A stretch of 64,000 nt of DNA, from assembly GCA_947069175.1 (NCBI GenBank), contig CAMTDV010000022.1, positions 34,721,476 to 34,785,475 on the forward strand, read 5' to 3'. The stretch comes from Scalesia atractyloides (Eukaryota > Streptophyta > Magnoliopsida > Asterales > Asteraceae). Numbering within the stretch: the stretch's first letter is position 1; each line of letters starts with the position of its first letter. The notes under the pieces were generated by a model. The model had not been told where the DNA came from. It saw only the letters and a program-made list of their open reading frames with translations, and searched no databases. This document shows positions 21,468 to 34,290 of this stretch, in pieces. Made by a program: the position numbers and the translations under genes.

Positions 21468-22946
21468 ATAAATTTCTATTTTAAAATCTTTTATGTTGCT
21501 CTTTAGTATGAACCATCCTCGATTTGAATAAGCTTTGTAGTACTCTGAGGTTATTGAGAAGTTCGGTGATAAACTTCCTTCTTGTAATAATCGTCACCGA
21601 ATGGATTTTGGTTTCCATGTAATTCTCTGTTCGGACATTCTCTTTTAAAATGGCCCTTTCCTCTGCACCTAAACAAGTTACCTTTGACTTATCAAATCCC
21701 AGCTTCGTTCCGGACCACCTAGACTATTTCTTCCAATTATTTCCATAAATCTTTGAGCTCGACGAACAATACTAGCTATACACCAGTTAATATCAATAAG
21801 CTCTAACTCCCCTGGATCAAGTTGATCGTAATCCTCTTGTGTCATGTTTAGATTACTGATCTTTCGTACAACTAAGCTCTCGTATGACTTTAAGACTGAA
21901 GCAAGTAATGCCATGTGTTGTTTAGCCATTGTCTCGGTAAAGTCTTGAGCGTTTTCAAGATCACTACTATGTTGCACTGTAGGATGCGTTGATTGGAGTA
22001 TTGCTATTTTGGCTATTGTAACTGTTCCAACTTTGGGAAGAATGAGGTGTCTGTGTTGGGGTATTTGGATCAAAACTTGGAAATGAAGGGAACCCACTAC
22101 CACTGTTCGAATGGTTTGAAGAAGCACTCGATGAATTGGCTGCACTAAACGCAGTTTGAATCTTCGGACTTTTATTGTTAGACACAGTGCTTCCTTTGAA
22201 GCATAGATTCACATCTTGTTGAACATTTTCATTTTTATCTTGGCCATTTTTTGGAGTTCTAGCTCATGTCCTTCAAGCTTTTCAATGAACTTTGCTAGAT
22301 TCATACCACTACTGTACTCTGAACTATTCTTTAAGATCATTAAGTAAGTCGACCATTCACCCTCTGGTAATGCATCCGTTAACTTGTGAACCAATTCTTC
22401 ATTCTCCTTTGGAATATTTAACCTCTTCATCTCTACAACCAGATGACAGTACCTTTCAATGAGCTACTTCATTGATTCACCTTTTAATCTAGTGAAAATA
22501 TCAAATTCCTTTTTGATCAAGGCTTTTTTACTTTTAAATCATTTATACACTGCCTTGGAATTTTACTTTCAACGCCTTCTAAATTGATTGCGCATCTCAT
22601 TGATGTTGTAACAACGTGAAAATGTCTTCTTTTATCGCCTATTGTAGAATGTTTAACATTTTCTTCTCTCTGGTAAATTTCTCTTTTTCTAATTGATTGA
22701 ACTGCATGATACTTTTCTTGAGTCCATTTTCCTCAAGGGAGGTGTATATCTCTTCGATTGAATACCAGCATTCTAAATAATTCTCCTGAACCCAGTTTTC
22801 GAAACGTTCATGCCAGCCTTTATAATCTTCTAGGCTCATAAGTTTTGGCGTTTCGTCATCGTCCCCATTTTATTATCGAGACTTAAATTTTGAACGACTG
22901 ACAATGTGGTTGTAGTGGCGAAAGCATCGTAGAATTCATTCTCCAT
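21468..22946 (-). pseudogene. Ty1/copia gag, UBN2 type with CCHC knuckle (module B)
   Basis: A gag start is plausible at 22946 (MENEFYDAFATTTTLS). Blocks then follow in broken frames: MSLEDYKGWHERFENWVQEN, a linker to FDIFTRLKGESMK, LVHKLTDALPEGEWSTYL, and a Ser/Asn-rich region (NSSSASSNHSNSGSG). The knuckle CFRCRGKGHFKREC lies at about 21632-21675. The UBN2-like core and single knuckle identify a Ty1/copia gag. The chromovirus LTR-c interrupts it just after the knuckle, so protease and later domains are absent here. Its gag differs clearly from the neighbouring module at 22947-25075. Confidence 0.8.
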
Positions 22947-25075
22947 TTTGCCAACTTAATTGGTTGGAATCACTTCAATCAATTGAGAGTCAATGTTTTC
23001 ATTTTCTTTGGAATTTTTGTTTTTAGATTCCTTGTATGGGAAGACTTGAACTCACACCTCATTTATGATACACAATTACATATATAAATTTACATTGAGG
23101 TAGATGGCAAATGGGTAACAAGTTGCGCCGCTACCTAATTCAAAATTTCACATTGCTCTTTGTTTGTTTGTTAAGGAGCATCTATAATCCAGCACATGAC
23201 TCTACCCATTTTTCACAATTGATTTGGCTAGATTCAAGCTCTTTTTTGCAACTTTGATATTTTTATGTCATTGTTTTGAGTTGGCCTTTGGTATTTGATG
23301 CCTCATGTTTTAAACTACTGATTTCTTGGTCCTTTTCAGTTAGTCTGGTTTTAAAATCTCTTTTTAGTTTATTAAGAACAATTTCACTAACTTGGACCTT
23401 TTCCTAAGGTTTTCATTGACCTTTTTAATGTTTGAAAATGCAATGATGCATTTGTCTGAACATAATTCTTTAAGAATGTGAGGTGATACCTTGGCTGTAG
23501 TTTCTTCTACACAATCATGAGGATAATTAGTGGAGCTTTTGGGATGATCTTCTTTCATTCTTTCTGCATGGCCTTCTCCAAAAATAGCTGTTTTCTCTAG
23601 GCTTTCTACATTTGCACTAACAGAGCTTTGACCAACAGTCTTTTCCTTCTCTTGATCAACTTCATCTGAAATACATTCAAGTGCCATAAAGCAAAAATAT
23701 ACATGTTCGTCATTTTCTTTTGCTAGAAGAGCAACATTTTAATCAGTTAAGTCCTCTAGTAAGCTACTATAATCAACAAATCCTTGTGTGAAAAAACATT
23801 GTTGTTTGGTTTCTACAGATGCAGGAGAAATTGGAGATGCTTAAACATGTGCAACAGGCATTTGAACATATTGGACCTGAGAAACATGTGTTGCAGGAAT
23901 ATATTGAACATGCACAAGGCTCATTTGGTCCAGGACTATTTTGAGTATTTTGATAAAACTGTTGTTGGTTGTTTGATTGAGGTCTTTGGTTGGATATGTT
24001 ATCACAAGTGTAGAGTAATTTATTTGACTCTTGCATTCTCTGGCAAAATGACATAGTCTGTTACATTTAAAACCGTTTATTTTTTATTTATCCAACCCTA
24101 GATATTTCCTACCAGTCCTTTTAACAAGTTTGTGCCACTTGGTGCAAAATTTCCATCTCCTCAAGGTCAGTGGGATCAATATGCTTCAGATCATCAAGAA
24201 TAAAAGACAGATTATTATAATTATGATTGTCATCGTTTGTTGTGAAGGCATAGTTTGAGGACTATTGATCAGAATTGATTCCAGTTGATATATCAATATA
24301 ATGGTCATAACCCTGAGCATTTGATATTTCTGATGTTGATCCTTCTTGAATCAGAAGTATCGTGTTGCCAAAGACACAATCATCGGACGCTTCTCTAGTT
24401 TCCTGGAGCTTCTTTTGAGAAAGCTCTCTTTTAAATGTTAAGAGCTCTCAAGGAAGACGAGTCAAGGTCATATCCTTAAAATCAGGAGTTGTTATCCTCA
24501 CAATTGCTATTGTATCCTACTTTCAGGCAGTGATCTCAAAAATCTGATACTTAAAGTTGATTTTGAAAACTCATTGTTTACTAACTTAAGTTCACTTATT
24601 AGACAGGAAAATCTTTCAAACTTTTGAGTTTGGGTTTCTCCATTAACATGTGTGAAAGTCTCATATTGCTGGTTAAGAATTTCTCGAGTGTTCTCGATTA
24701 CATCCTCCGTCCCACCAAACTATTCCTTTAATGCATCCCATAACTCTTTAGTATTGTTACAATGTAACAGGCCGGCGTAGATTTCATTTGACAGAGCCAT
24801 GGCCACAATTCTAAAAGCCTTTGCATCTAGCTCAAATTTTTGAAAATCTTGCTTTGAGTAATTATCCGGTTTCTTTGGCTCTTGAACGTTTGGATTTTCG
24901 GCACTTGGTACCATTGGAATGTGTGGTCCGAATATAGCGGACTTCCAACATCCTATATTCTGTTGAGTAAGCACGTGTGCCATCCGACGTTGCTAGATTT
25001 TATATTCATATCTGACAAGCATGGTGGCTTGTTGCTGAAACTGGTATTATGGGGATCATGATTGTTCGGTACCAT
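22947..25075 (-). pseudogene. Ty1/copia gag with CCHC knuckle and long C-terminal spacer (module C)
   Basis: The ATG lies at 25075 on the minus strand. After N-terminal frameshifts comes KPDNYSKQDFQKFELDAKAF and LLHCNNTKELWDALKE, a UBN2-type gag core. The knuckle GFKCNRLCHFARECK is near 24035-24075. Downstream is a long acidic, Lys-rich, coiled-coil-like spacer (for example KKVNENLRKRSKLVKL, 23364-23687), as found between gag and protease in many plant copia elements. The gag at 61011-61918 is a relative. A 3-kb LTR-like insertion begins only 4 bp upstream of the ATG. Confidence 0.8.
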
Positions 25076-25079
25076 TCTT

Positions 25080-28000
25080 TGTCACAGCCCGCCTCCGCCG
25101 CAGAAGCCAAGCAAGGTCGATGTACGAAAGGTTTTCAAGTACTCGATTAAGCAAACATCTATGTAATTAAAATGTAATTATTGATACCGAATAGTTTTAA
25201 GAGTTACAGGACCATGCTAAAAATCGTTAACATAATGCTGGTGAGTTCACAGGTTTTAAGACTGAACTATAAAAGTCATTTGCTCATGGAAACGGTTTAT
25301 GAAAATATACGTATAGTTTATGTAAAATGCATGATTATATTAATGTGTAATTAAGACATTAACAGGTGTAAAATCATGAGCCTATAACCAAACCAAGACG
25401 AATGATTGCGCCTCACATATCGAACAATTAAGTCAACAACAATCAAAAAGGAATTACATGCACTACAAAGGAATGGAGCGACCAATCAGCGGTGGGGGTG
25501 TCAACCCAATAGATCTATTCAAGGATTCCAAGGCTAAGCAGCTAATGGTTTGAGTAACAAAGACTTTCTAGTTGCATGATAACTCCCAAAAGCAAACCCA
25601 CGAACACATCAAGATCACAATTACATAATTAACTAACGTACGTGTAATTTAAACTTTGTGTATTTTCCCCCGAAAGTATAACACATAAAAAGGGGCCGTA
25701 AACTCACCTGGATTCCGAGCAACTAGTAATTAGTTATTAAGCTCGACTAACCCAACCTACACGTGTCCTAAGATACTTAAGACACTAATGGTCCATTGAT
25801 GTGTCTATACACTTAACTTACTAGACTTAATGAGATGTTATATTTATGAAATATGTTTAAATTTAACGATCCGTTGGTGATTATTTTTATTCAAGTTACA
25901 AATTTATGTAAATCACTAAATCGTGTATCATCAATATATATTCTCCATATATATACACATTTACATCACATTCTTGAAAACCATGTATCGCACTTATCAT
26001 CACGTACAAAATCTACTTTTCTCATAAAATCACAAGTTCACAATTTCGTCTTAATCACAAGTTTCACAATTTTGTCTTAGTCACAAATATCACAACAAGT
26101 TCATCACCTTAGTTACATAATCATCATGGAAACAATCACATTCATCAAATAAATATATTTTACCAACTTAGGCTCATGAATATTTTATTATCACACAATA
26201 GCCTACAAAACTACCATTTTCAAGCACACGTACCGCATAGTCGTAAGTTCTACTTTCCTGGACTTCTTATTCAATCGTATTTATTCTAAGACTTTAAAAT
26301 ATATATACTTTTCATCAAATATATATTCTAAGTCCAGAATGTATGTAATTATATCAAAAACATTATAGACTTGGGTTTTGACGAAAATAACGTTTTTCAC
26401 ATAAAAGCATAAAATGATAGATTTTTCGACAAGCTATACTTGTATGTTTCAACTTTTTAGTGTCTGAAAGAAATATTTTTGGACACTATATCACCAAGTA
26501 TGGTTGTTAATATCATAATATAACCATTTATCACAAGTTAATCATATAACACAATCATGTCATAAAATCAGTAAAACTACGGAATTTTTGGCAATTTCAC
26601 ATTTATGAATACATCAAATTTGCCATTTTTAAGGTGTTATCAAACCTTTCATACATCATAGTTAAAATACATTTTTAGAGCTATATATAATATGTTTTGA
26701 AAACCAAAATTAATATCACACAAGAGTTCACCAACAAGCATATTTCAAGCATTTTCGCCTACTTAAACGTATCCATTTCATCATCAAACATATGCTTTCA
26801 TATCCATCAACATATGTGACCAAAATACTCATTCTAAACTGCTTATGATCTGTTTTAAAACCTCAAATTAAATCATGCCATAATTCACCAAAACAAACAC
26901 TCGTTATGCAATATCACATATCATAACTTATCAATCTTGCCTTAATTCATGTCTATCATTTCTACCACTTCATATCATAAAAATACACATTTTATACCAT
27001 CACAATCTATTTTGAATACATTTTAATATCAATTCACAATGCACTAAGTTCGTCACGCAATCATAACATAATCTATTCTTATGCAATTTCAACTATCTAA
27101 GCATCATAACACATCAATTTTCACCAAGATCATCATTATACATTTTCACCAAGATCATCAACTAACACATTTATGTTCATGCATGCTAAAAAAAATTCCA
27201 TGCAAACTACAAACAACACATAAATTTCAAGATTCATCCATGCATGACCACTAATCTATCAACTTTCCAAAAACAACAATTTTCACGTATCATCCTACAT
27301 AAATTCAGCCATATATACACATACCTATATTCATTTTTCAAGTATTATCATCTAGCATATGATCATCAAAACAAAACTCAAAAGCATTTCATTCAAGTAA
27401 TCACCCAAACTATACATTTTAACACACTTTCAAGTATCATACATGTTCATATAACATCATACATACCTACGGATTTTTATACATATGTAGTATATCATTT
27501 TAAAACCTGATTCATGTATCATATATTTTGTTTAAGAAAACCATTTTTAAACATCTAGTTAGGTGATACCATCTTGCACTTAATAACACATTAACATAAA
27601 ATATCGAAGGAATGGTGTAGAGATTACCACTAGCACTAGGCTACGGATGAAAAACAAGATGATGAATGAGATGAGAGATTCGGGTCTATGATGTGTAGCT
27701 CCTAATTCAGCTCCAAGCCTTTAAAATATCACCTCAAACCTCCATAACTTGCTTAAATCTTCTTGTAGTTTATGTGCTTAAGATGAACAAGATGAAAGTG
27801 TAGAGATAGAGAGAGAGAGTGTGTCGTGAGTGTGGGGTTATTTTGTGGGAGTTTGTTGAATGAAAAACAAGGTGAAAGATAAAGAAAGGGAGCCTTAGGA
27901 ATTGAGGGAGAGAGAGAATTGACATTAAAATATAGTCTAAAATTTATTCGGGTTCAAAAACTTAAATTATTGAACCACTTGACATGAAAGAGCGAAAACC

Positions 28001-28133
28001 AGACGATAAAATATCTAATATTATTTTCTTGTCTTTCACATAGTATTGCACCAATACACATAACAATGCAATTAATTTAATGTTCTAGGCATATTAGAAC
28101 AATTGAAGTCGTTAAAATTGACCGGGTTATCAC
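25080..28133 (-). mobile_element. LTR-like insertion of about 3 kb, probably a solo LTR
   Basis: In minus orientation it starts TGTGATAACCCGG (28133) and ends GGGCTGTGACA (25080). It is very AT-rich, with no domain-bearing ORF and a GA-rich microsatellite at 27800-27815 and 27909-27917. It splits the leader of copia element C from its gag ATG, so it was inserted into that element. The 5-bp flanks (TTCTT and ACATT) do not match, so the limits may be off by a few bases or the duplication has decayed. Confidence 0.6.
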
Positions 28134-28480
28134 AACATTAGTTTGGACAATTTTTACCGCTACGCGATTTGACAAATATTTATATTTATCGGATACAAAC
28201 CTATGCATTTAATTGGACTTTGCTAGACTTATATAGACTAAATTAATGGTGATTATGTCTAATGCACATAATTAATGTTAACTGGTTCAATTAAAGTGTA
28301 CGGATTAACTGATTAATTGTCCGGGTCACATTCTTTTTGATCTTTTGCGAAGAGAAAGTGTATAAACCCTTTGTGAAATTCATACTTTAAGCTCTGAATT
28401 CATATACAACGAATAGATTGGATCTCTTTGTGAGCTGATCTTTGTATATTAAACTGATTATGAAACCAAGTTTAATGTGA
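28134..28480 (-). other. Leader of copia element C
   Basis: Noncoding sequence between the copia primer-binding site and the inserted LTR; no ORF of note. Confidence 0.5.
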
Positions 28481-28498
28481 CCAAGCTCTGATACCAAT
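28481..28498 (-). other. Copia primer-binding site
   Basis: The minus strand reads ATTGGTATCAGAGCTTGG immediately inside the LTR. It contains the exact TGGTATCAGAGC complement of the initiator tRNA-Met end. Confidence 0.9.
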
Positions 28499-29217
28499 TG
28501 TAGAATCTGAGTTTGTTATACTTGTGAGTTTAAGCAATGGGAGAACAAATAATTTGTAAATTGAAAAGTTAATAAGATAAACACATAAGCAGACAATATA
28601 TCAAAACTGTTTTATATTGAATTCCAATGATTTCAATCACATCACACTGATTATACAGACTCCCCCTCAGACTGATCACTCACTTTGTTTTTCATACAAA
28701 AAGGAATGATTGTGATCAAATAGATCTCTAACACATGAGATCTATTTATACAAGTATGAAAGCTCTGATTGCAAATAGATGACGTCATCCTGAAAGTGAC
28801 ATCTAACATTCCTAGCAGAAAAGATTCCACAAATTTTAGCAAACTTCTGCAGGAATCTAGCATTTGATCTATTACATTAAACATATGTTCTAAGCTAAAT
28901 ACTGTTACATTGAATATATCTTTGTTCTTCAAATTGTTGTTGGCATGTATAAAACATCTGTTTGGCCACAACAGATGTTTGGTCTTTAAGATTAGTGTTT
29001 TGCTTCAACAGAGCTTTGGCTTTAAATAGTGGTTTCTTCTTCTTCAACAATGTTTCCAAGGCTTCAAACAGATCTTTGAATGTCTTCAACTGATGTTCTG
29101 CTTAGTTATTCAAGATTCACTATCTTTAGGAGGAGAATGCTTCATTAACTATTTATTTCTTGATCAGGAAGTTATGTTGTGGCTTTTGAATATCATCTGT
29201 TTTTTGTAGGTCCAACA
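28499..29217 (-). mobile_element. 5' LTR of copia element C
   Basis: 719 bp, from TGTTGGACCTAC (29217, minus) to TTCTACA (28499). The minus-strand TATA box TATAAATAGA is at 28741-28750. It is related to the plus-strand LTR at 60198-60853 (same TGTTGG start, shared ACAGATGATA stretch), so both belong to one family. Together with the PBS and the gag at 25075 it defines the 5' half of an element whose 3' half is not in this window. Confidence 0.85.
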
Positions 29218-29639
29218 CTCACTAAGTTAACCCTTCGTATTATCATTTCTTGTTATTTCTATCATGTATTCATTGAATTCATTGGCTTCGTTTGTTACTA
29301 TGAGTAGCTAACTACGCCATAGCCAATTGGGGTAGGATGATTCTTGTTACTTTGCATTGAATTGGCTGATTTTGTTATTAAAGTGTGTTTTAGTAAGGTT
29401 TGCCTATGAACTTGTGATAGTGTATCCGTATGTTGAGTATTGATGGTCAATTTAGTTTGTATGGATAATTTAGGTCTTTATATGAGTTTATGCATGTTGG
29501 ATTGGTTTTGTGTTTCTTTAGGCTATATATTGATCATTAGTGTAGGGTTGGATGCATAGTAGGAAAAAGACAAACTTGTTTGGATATTGGTAATTATATG
29601 GGTCACCTACCGGAAGAATATGATTTACAAGGGTTTGTA
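29218..29639. other. Unassigned AT-rich spacer
   Basis: No ORF, repeat or motif that I can name. It may be leader or LTR sequence of an older element. Confidence 0.4.
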
Positions 29640-30270
29640 AACTAGATAAGGGTTTGCTTTAAATTGAGTAGTCTAGGTAGTCATTTGGAGTGGCTAGTAT
29701 AACGGATAACATTAAGGAGGGGGGATTGAGATGGTTTGGGCACGTGAAGTGGAGGCAAACGACGACACCCGTTAGAGTATGGACACTCTTATTGTGGAGG
29801 GGAGGAAAGGAAGAGGCAGACCCATATTGACATAAGATGAGAAGATTAAGCATGATTTAGTAGAGTTGCATCTTTCTGAAGACATGGTCCAAGATAGGAC
29901 TTCGTGGAGGCTTAGGATTATGGTTAAGGACTTCTAGAGGATATTGCAGCAGGGCCTTAGGTGCATTTCAAGGACGTAGATTTTTCTTATTCTTTAAGGA
30001 ACTTTACTGGGGATTGCCTTCCTTTTTTATGCATATATGATGTTGTATGCTATCATACATGTTTTACATTATATTGTGACACTCTCTCATCACTTTCTTG
30101 TTGGTGACTTCTTATATCTATATTCTTTGACTTGGTGTGTTGGTATGTTGTTTGTTTTGGAGCCGAGGGTCTCTCTAGAAGCAACCTATCTATCCCTAGG
30201 GATAGAGGCAATGTCTGTCTACATCCCACCCCTTAGAGCTTACAAGTCGCTTTGCTATTTTTTGTAAAAG
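29640..30270 (+). pseudogene. RTE-type LINE, 3' end of the reverse transcriptase ORF and tail
   Basis: The plus-strand reading gives ITDNIKEGGLRWFGHVKWR (29697 on), then KGRGRPILT, DLVELHLSEDMVQDRTSWRL and the stop after KDF at 29936. RWFGHV...GRGRP...W is the conserved C-terminal block of plant RTE-type LINE reverse transcriptases. The following 330 bp include the typical 3' tail (GAGGGTCTCTCTAGAAGC near 30165, ACATCCCACCCC near 30221). One frameshift and one stop are visible. The 5' part is absent, the usual 5' truncation of LINE copies. Confidence 0.75.
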
Positions 30271-30310
30271 TAATTAGATGATTCTGAACCTAATTGGTTA
30301 TTTTCTTATT

Positions 30311-32633
30311 GTGACACACCAATAATTATGGATTGGATCCTAAAGTGACGTTGTATAAGAAACCCTCCACATAATTCACAATGATGAAGGAGACGGGTTA
30401 AAATCGTGAAAAAAGGTAAAGATATCAGTTGAGGGGCTGAAAATGTTAAAACCAAATTTTTAGTTTCGCTAAGGTCCCTTGCAGACCGTATCATAGATCC
30501 CCAAGGGGTATTCAAAAAATAAGGTGCGCAGACAGTCCTTGTGTTCCCTATGGGGTAGTCCTTGCGGTTCGTAAGGGGTCCTTGAACAGTCAAAAAATCG
30601 TTGCCAGCCTCTTTTGCTGCATTTGTGACACCTATCTTCGAAATTTGCCACCTTATCTCGGTTGTGCCACCTCCTATGCCACTAATCAGCCTCCTAGACA
30701 CTCAGGGACACTTGTCCTTACCAACTTTATCTCCCTTGCCTATAAATAACCATTGACAAAGTCAAAGTGTGAACTCTCTTTTCCTTCGCTTTCAAGAGCC
30801 TTCCATGAGTGTTTTAAGAAGTTTTTTGAAATAAGTAAGTTGTCCTTCCTTAGCTCTTTCTATAGAAGTCAATTTCATAGTTTACTTTTGTCCGAAAGTT
30901 TGGAATTGTCAACAGTTTGACTTTTTCGTTGACTTTCAATTCTGACCACTTTGGTCAAGACAATTTCAAACTAAATTCAGCTAAGTGATCATAATAATGC
31001 AAGGTATAATACCTTGTATTTATATCACATGAACATCACGTCTAAATGGATAAAAATGGCAAGTCAAACTGAATTTATAAAAGGTCAAACTATGCTTCAT
31101 ACAAATATCAAAGAATGGACTTTTAAATTTATGTGATGTAATATTTGACATCAAAGTAGGTTATACAACATAACAAAAATATGTTCTAACATATTTGACT
31201 TGACGTGAACCCATTTGACCATCCGAACCTGTCCTTATGCGCATGACTCGCTAAAATGGTAGAAACCATATAAACAAGTCGTAACGGGTCAAAACCTTTT
31301 CAAAAAACTTTCAAATTAGAATCCTAGGTTATTCAACCATATTACACGAGACTCTTTACTCGTATGGCTATAAATCACATTCTATCCAGTCAACGCTTGA
31401 TCTAGCGGAACGTGCTCAAATCTATGTTAATCGGTCAAGTCCAACAGACTTATAATGATCCCTACACAATTCTAGTTGATAAATATTTCCATTTGCTCTG
31501 GACTATAGAGCCCTCCAGAAATCGCATTGTAGGATAATAAACTTTGAATTCTGCTGTGCTTGAGAACCAAATACGCTAGAGCACATCTAGCACATGTAAA
31601 TACTTTTTGACCACTTTTATTATCTATACCTTGCGATATGGTACAAAACCACTTGGTACGGATATTGCAATGGGCAAATGCTTTAAGAATGTTGATAACC
31701 AGATTTTAATCCATATTGCTTGATGATGTATTGTAAAATGCATCAATATATCATGTATAATTTGTATGATTTTCATTAGTTTTAGTTTTGTTATTAGTTA
31801 GAATGTATATACTTTTGATCCGGTTATGTTTTGCAGGTCTTTGTTGAGAGAAACAACTAAAAAGAGTAAAAACAACGAGCCGAAATATGAAGAAACCGAG
31901 TATCGGAACGTAATTCGAGGTTTGAGGGATGAAACGGCACAAAAATCTAGAAAAGTAAAAGACTTTAGTTCATTGATTTGTGGCGTAGTTTCACTTGATT
32001 AATGATTGATTATTGTTTCACATGAATTCTGTTGAATGTCTTTCTATAATGTGTTCGTGTTGATTATCGGGTCTTTGCGGGTTTGGGTAATCTTTTGGTG
32101 AATTAGCCAATAAACCATAGAAACAATATTCAAGAGTTAATTCGGTTTAGATATTCTACTAACCTTAGTTGCTAAAAGGTGCTAGGTTATTAATAGGTCT
32201 AGGTTGGTAAATTGCTAGGATTAGGTTTTGTGAAAAGTCGGTTTTAGTTGCCTTGCCATTATCTTGTCTATTAAATCAAATCTTGTTCCTTAGTTGCCTT
32301 AGACTTTCCACTGTGAGGTAGTTTGTCACTTTAGGGCACTTTTCTAGGAAGTTAGATAACCGTAAGGGAGTCTAGTAAACCGGTATTCATAACAATCCTT
32401 TAGAGTTACATATGTGTCTTCCCGAGAGGGTTGGGGTCCTGTTCGGTTTCTCTTAGGGTTTAGCATCCAAAGATCCCGGTTCCATATCACATTAGTATCC
32501 TATAGAAAGCCATTCAATAGCAAGTGGGATTCCAATCTTGGTAGTCCTTCATCACTACTAAGTTCAACCTTCGTCTCGAGTTGCGTTTAGTACGTCTTAG
32601 TCCTTCATCACTACAAAGCCACCAAAGCTGCCA
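30311..32633 (+). other. Unclassified LTR-like noncoding region with TATA box
   Basis: It opens TGTGACACACCAATAATTATG, a plausible LTR start, and has TATAAATA at 30741-30748 in CCTTGCCTATAAATAACC. I cannot find a convincing LTR end or primer site before the Athila gag. 31830-32630 has no ORF. It could be the 5' LTR and leader of the Athila element, or an older unrelated insertion. Confidence 0.35.
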
Positions 32634-34290
32634 ATGGACAAGTCTTCCTTATCCTCTTCTACACCAAAGCTTAGTACATCTTCTTTTTCATTTTTCGCCC
32701 CTTCTGAATCTACCCTTCCATCTAAACCACTGAGCTTTGACTTCACACTGAAGTCGTCACCCCATAATTCCCCACCACCTTCCTATCCTTCGAGTCCGCC
32801 ACCCATTGTCCAAATGGCCAACAATTAAACTGTTTACCAACAAGCACCACAGGTTTCACCGATGTAAACTCACCCATCACCCTTCCCACAATAAACAATG
32901 ACAAATCTTGGCAGCTCACATCCTATATCATGACCGTTGTCACCAACTCATGCTAATTTCACGGTCGTGATGACGAGGATGCCCCAACTCACATAAACCG
33001 CCTCACCCACCTCTGCAGCACATTCAATATGGAAGGTGCTGGGAATGATGCCCGCTTCCTTCAGGTCTTCCCTTTCCCACTTACTGGCCAAGCAGCCATC
33101 TGGCTTGATTCGCATCCAGCAAACACTTTCACCACATGGGCTGGCCTTTGAGATGATTTCCTTACTAAATACTTTCCACCCGCCAAAGCATCTCGCCTTC
33201 ATGATCATATCCATTCATTCTGGATAGAACCCGACGAGCCTTACCACTAAGCATGGGAGCATTTGCAAACCTTACTTTCTCATAGCTCTCAACACGGCTT
33301 ATCTGACTGGGCACTTGTAGAGAAATTCTACAATGGTCTCGATCTCGAGACCCAAGCCCGCTTTGACACTTCTGTAGGAGGCCAACTTATGGGTAAGAAA
33401 ATGGTGGCCGAGTGAAATGACCTATTCGAGAGTTTTGCGCATTCTGACACGCATTATCAAGCTACCATCAGGAATTCCATTCTGGTGTCTAGTACTTCCT
33501 CAGCCACTCGAGGAGTACACCAAGTTAGCTTGGAAACAACGGTAGCTGCTGCCATATATACCTTTATAAAAGAGGTGAGTAAGAGATCCAAGAGTTAAAG
33601 GCTAAGGTTGATAAGTGTGAGGTTTGTTTGGGGGGAGGGTCACGGTACAATCGAGCGTCCAATGCTCACTCTAGAGCAAGTCGAGTTCATACTGGTTAAA
33701 CCCGAGGTCCCACTAACCCATTTAATAATAATAATAACTCCAACTATAACTCTAACTGGCATAATAATAATAACAACTTTCGTTCTTCTGGTAATCCCCC
33801 TGGTTTCCAATTAGGTCAATATCAAAACAGGGGGCAGGGCTATTATTCTAGTGGAGGTTCGAATCAGCAAGGTCAGTTTAGTAGTTTAGGTTCGGGGGGT
33901 CAGTTTGCTAGTGGGGGTTCAAACCAAGAGGGTCAGACTAGAAGTGGGGGTTCAGGTGGTAGTTTGGATAGGATTGAGGAACTTCTTTCTCAATTAGTAG
34001 TTAAGGACCAGGTTACTCAGAAAATCGTTAGTAGAACATGATCTTCTCTTGAAGAATCAGGATCTTCTTTTGAAGAATCAATAATCCACACTCTTAGATC
34101 TACAGAGGTCCGTTGGTGGTATCGCTAAGCAGTTACAAGAGTAACCACATGGTCAATTCTTGGGTAACACTCAAAGCAACCCGGTAAACCAACATGCAAA
34201 AGCAATCAACAACCGTAGTGGTAAGAGTCTAGGAGAGGTAGTTAAAGAGGAAGTTGAGGTAGAAGAGGATGAGGAGTTAGTAGACGTGGA
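32634..34290 (+). pseudogene. Athila gag remnant, 5' part
   Basis: A Ser/Pro-rich opening (MDKSSLSSSTPKLSTSSF) precedes a decayed Retrotrans_gag core. Across frames one can read LTHLCSTFNMEG, FPFPLTGQAAIWLDSHPA, WAGL, FLTKYFPPAK, and LVEKFYNGLDLETQARFD with GGQLMGKK (33310-33400). Then come an Asn-rich segment and Gly/Gln/Ser-rich repeats (33720-33960, GSNQQGQF-type). The end (34160-34290) is the Athila-typical NQHAKAINNRSGKSLGE followed by a Glu/Val-rich acid stretch. Here an LTR element (34291-40329) interrupts the frame; it resumes at 40330 with more Glu-rich codons. Confidence 0.8.
34286..34290 (+). repeat. Target-site duplication GTGGA, left
   Basis: GTGGA directly precedes the LTR start TGTAACGCC. 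The same five bases follow the 3' LTR at 40330-40334. Confidence 0.92.

Noticed and set aside
29640..30270. Host gene with 3' UTR
   Set aside because: The RWFGHV/GRGRP block and tail match a plant RTE-type LINE end.
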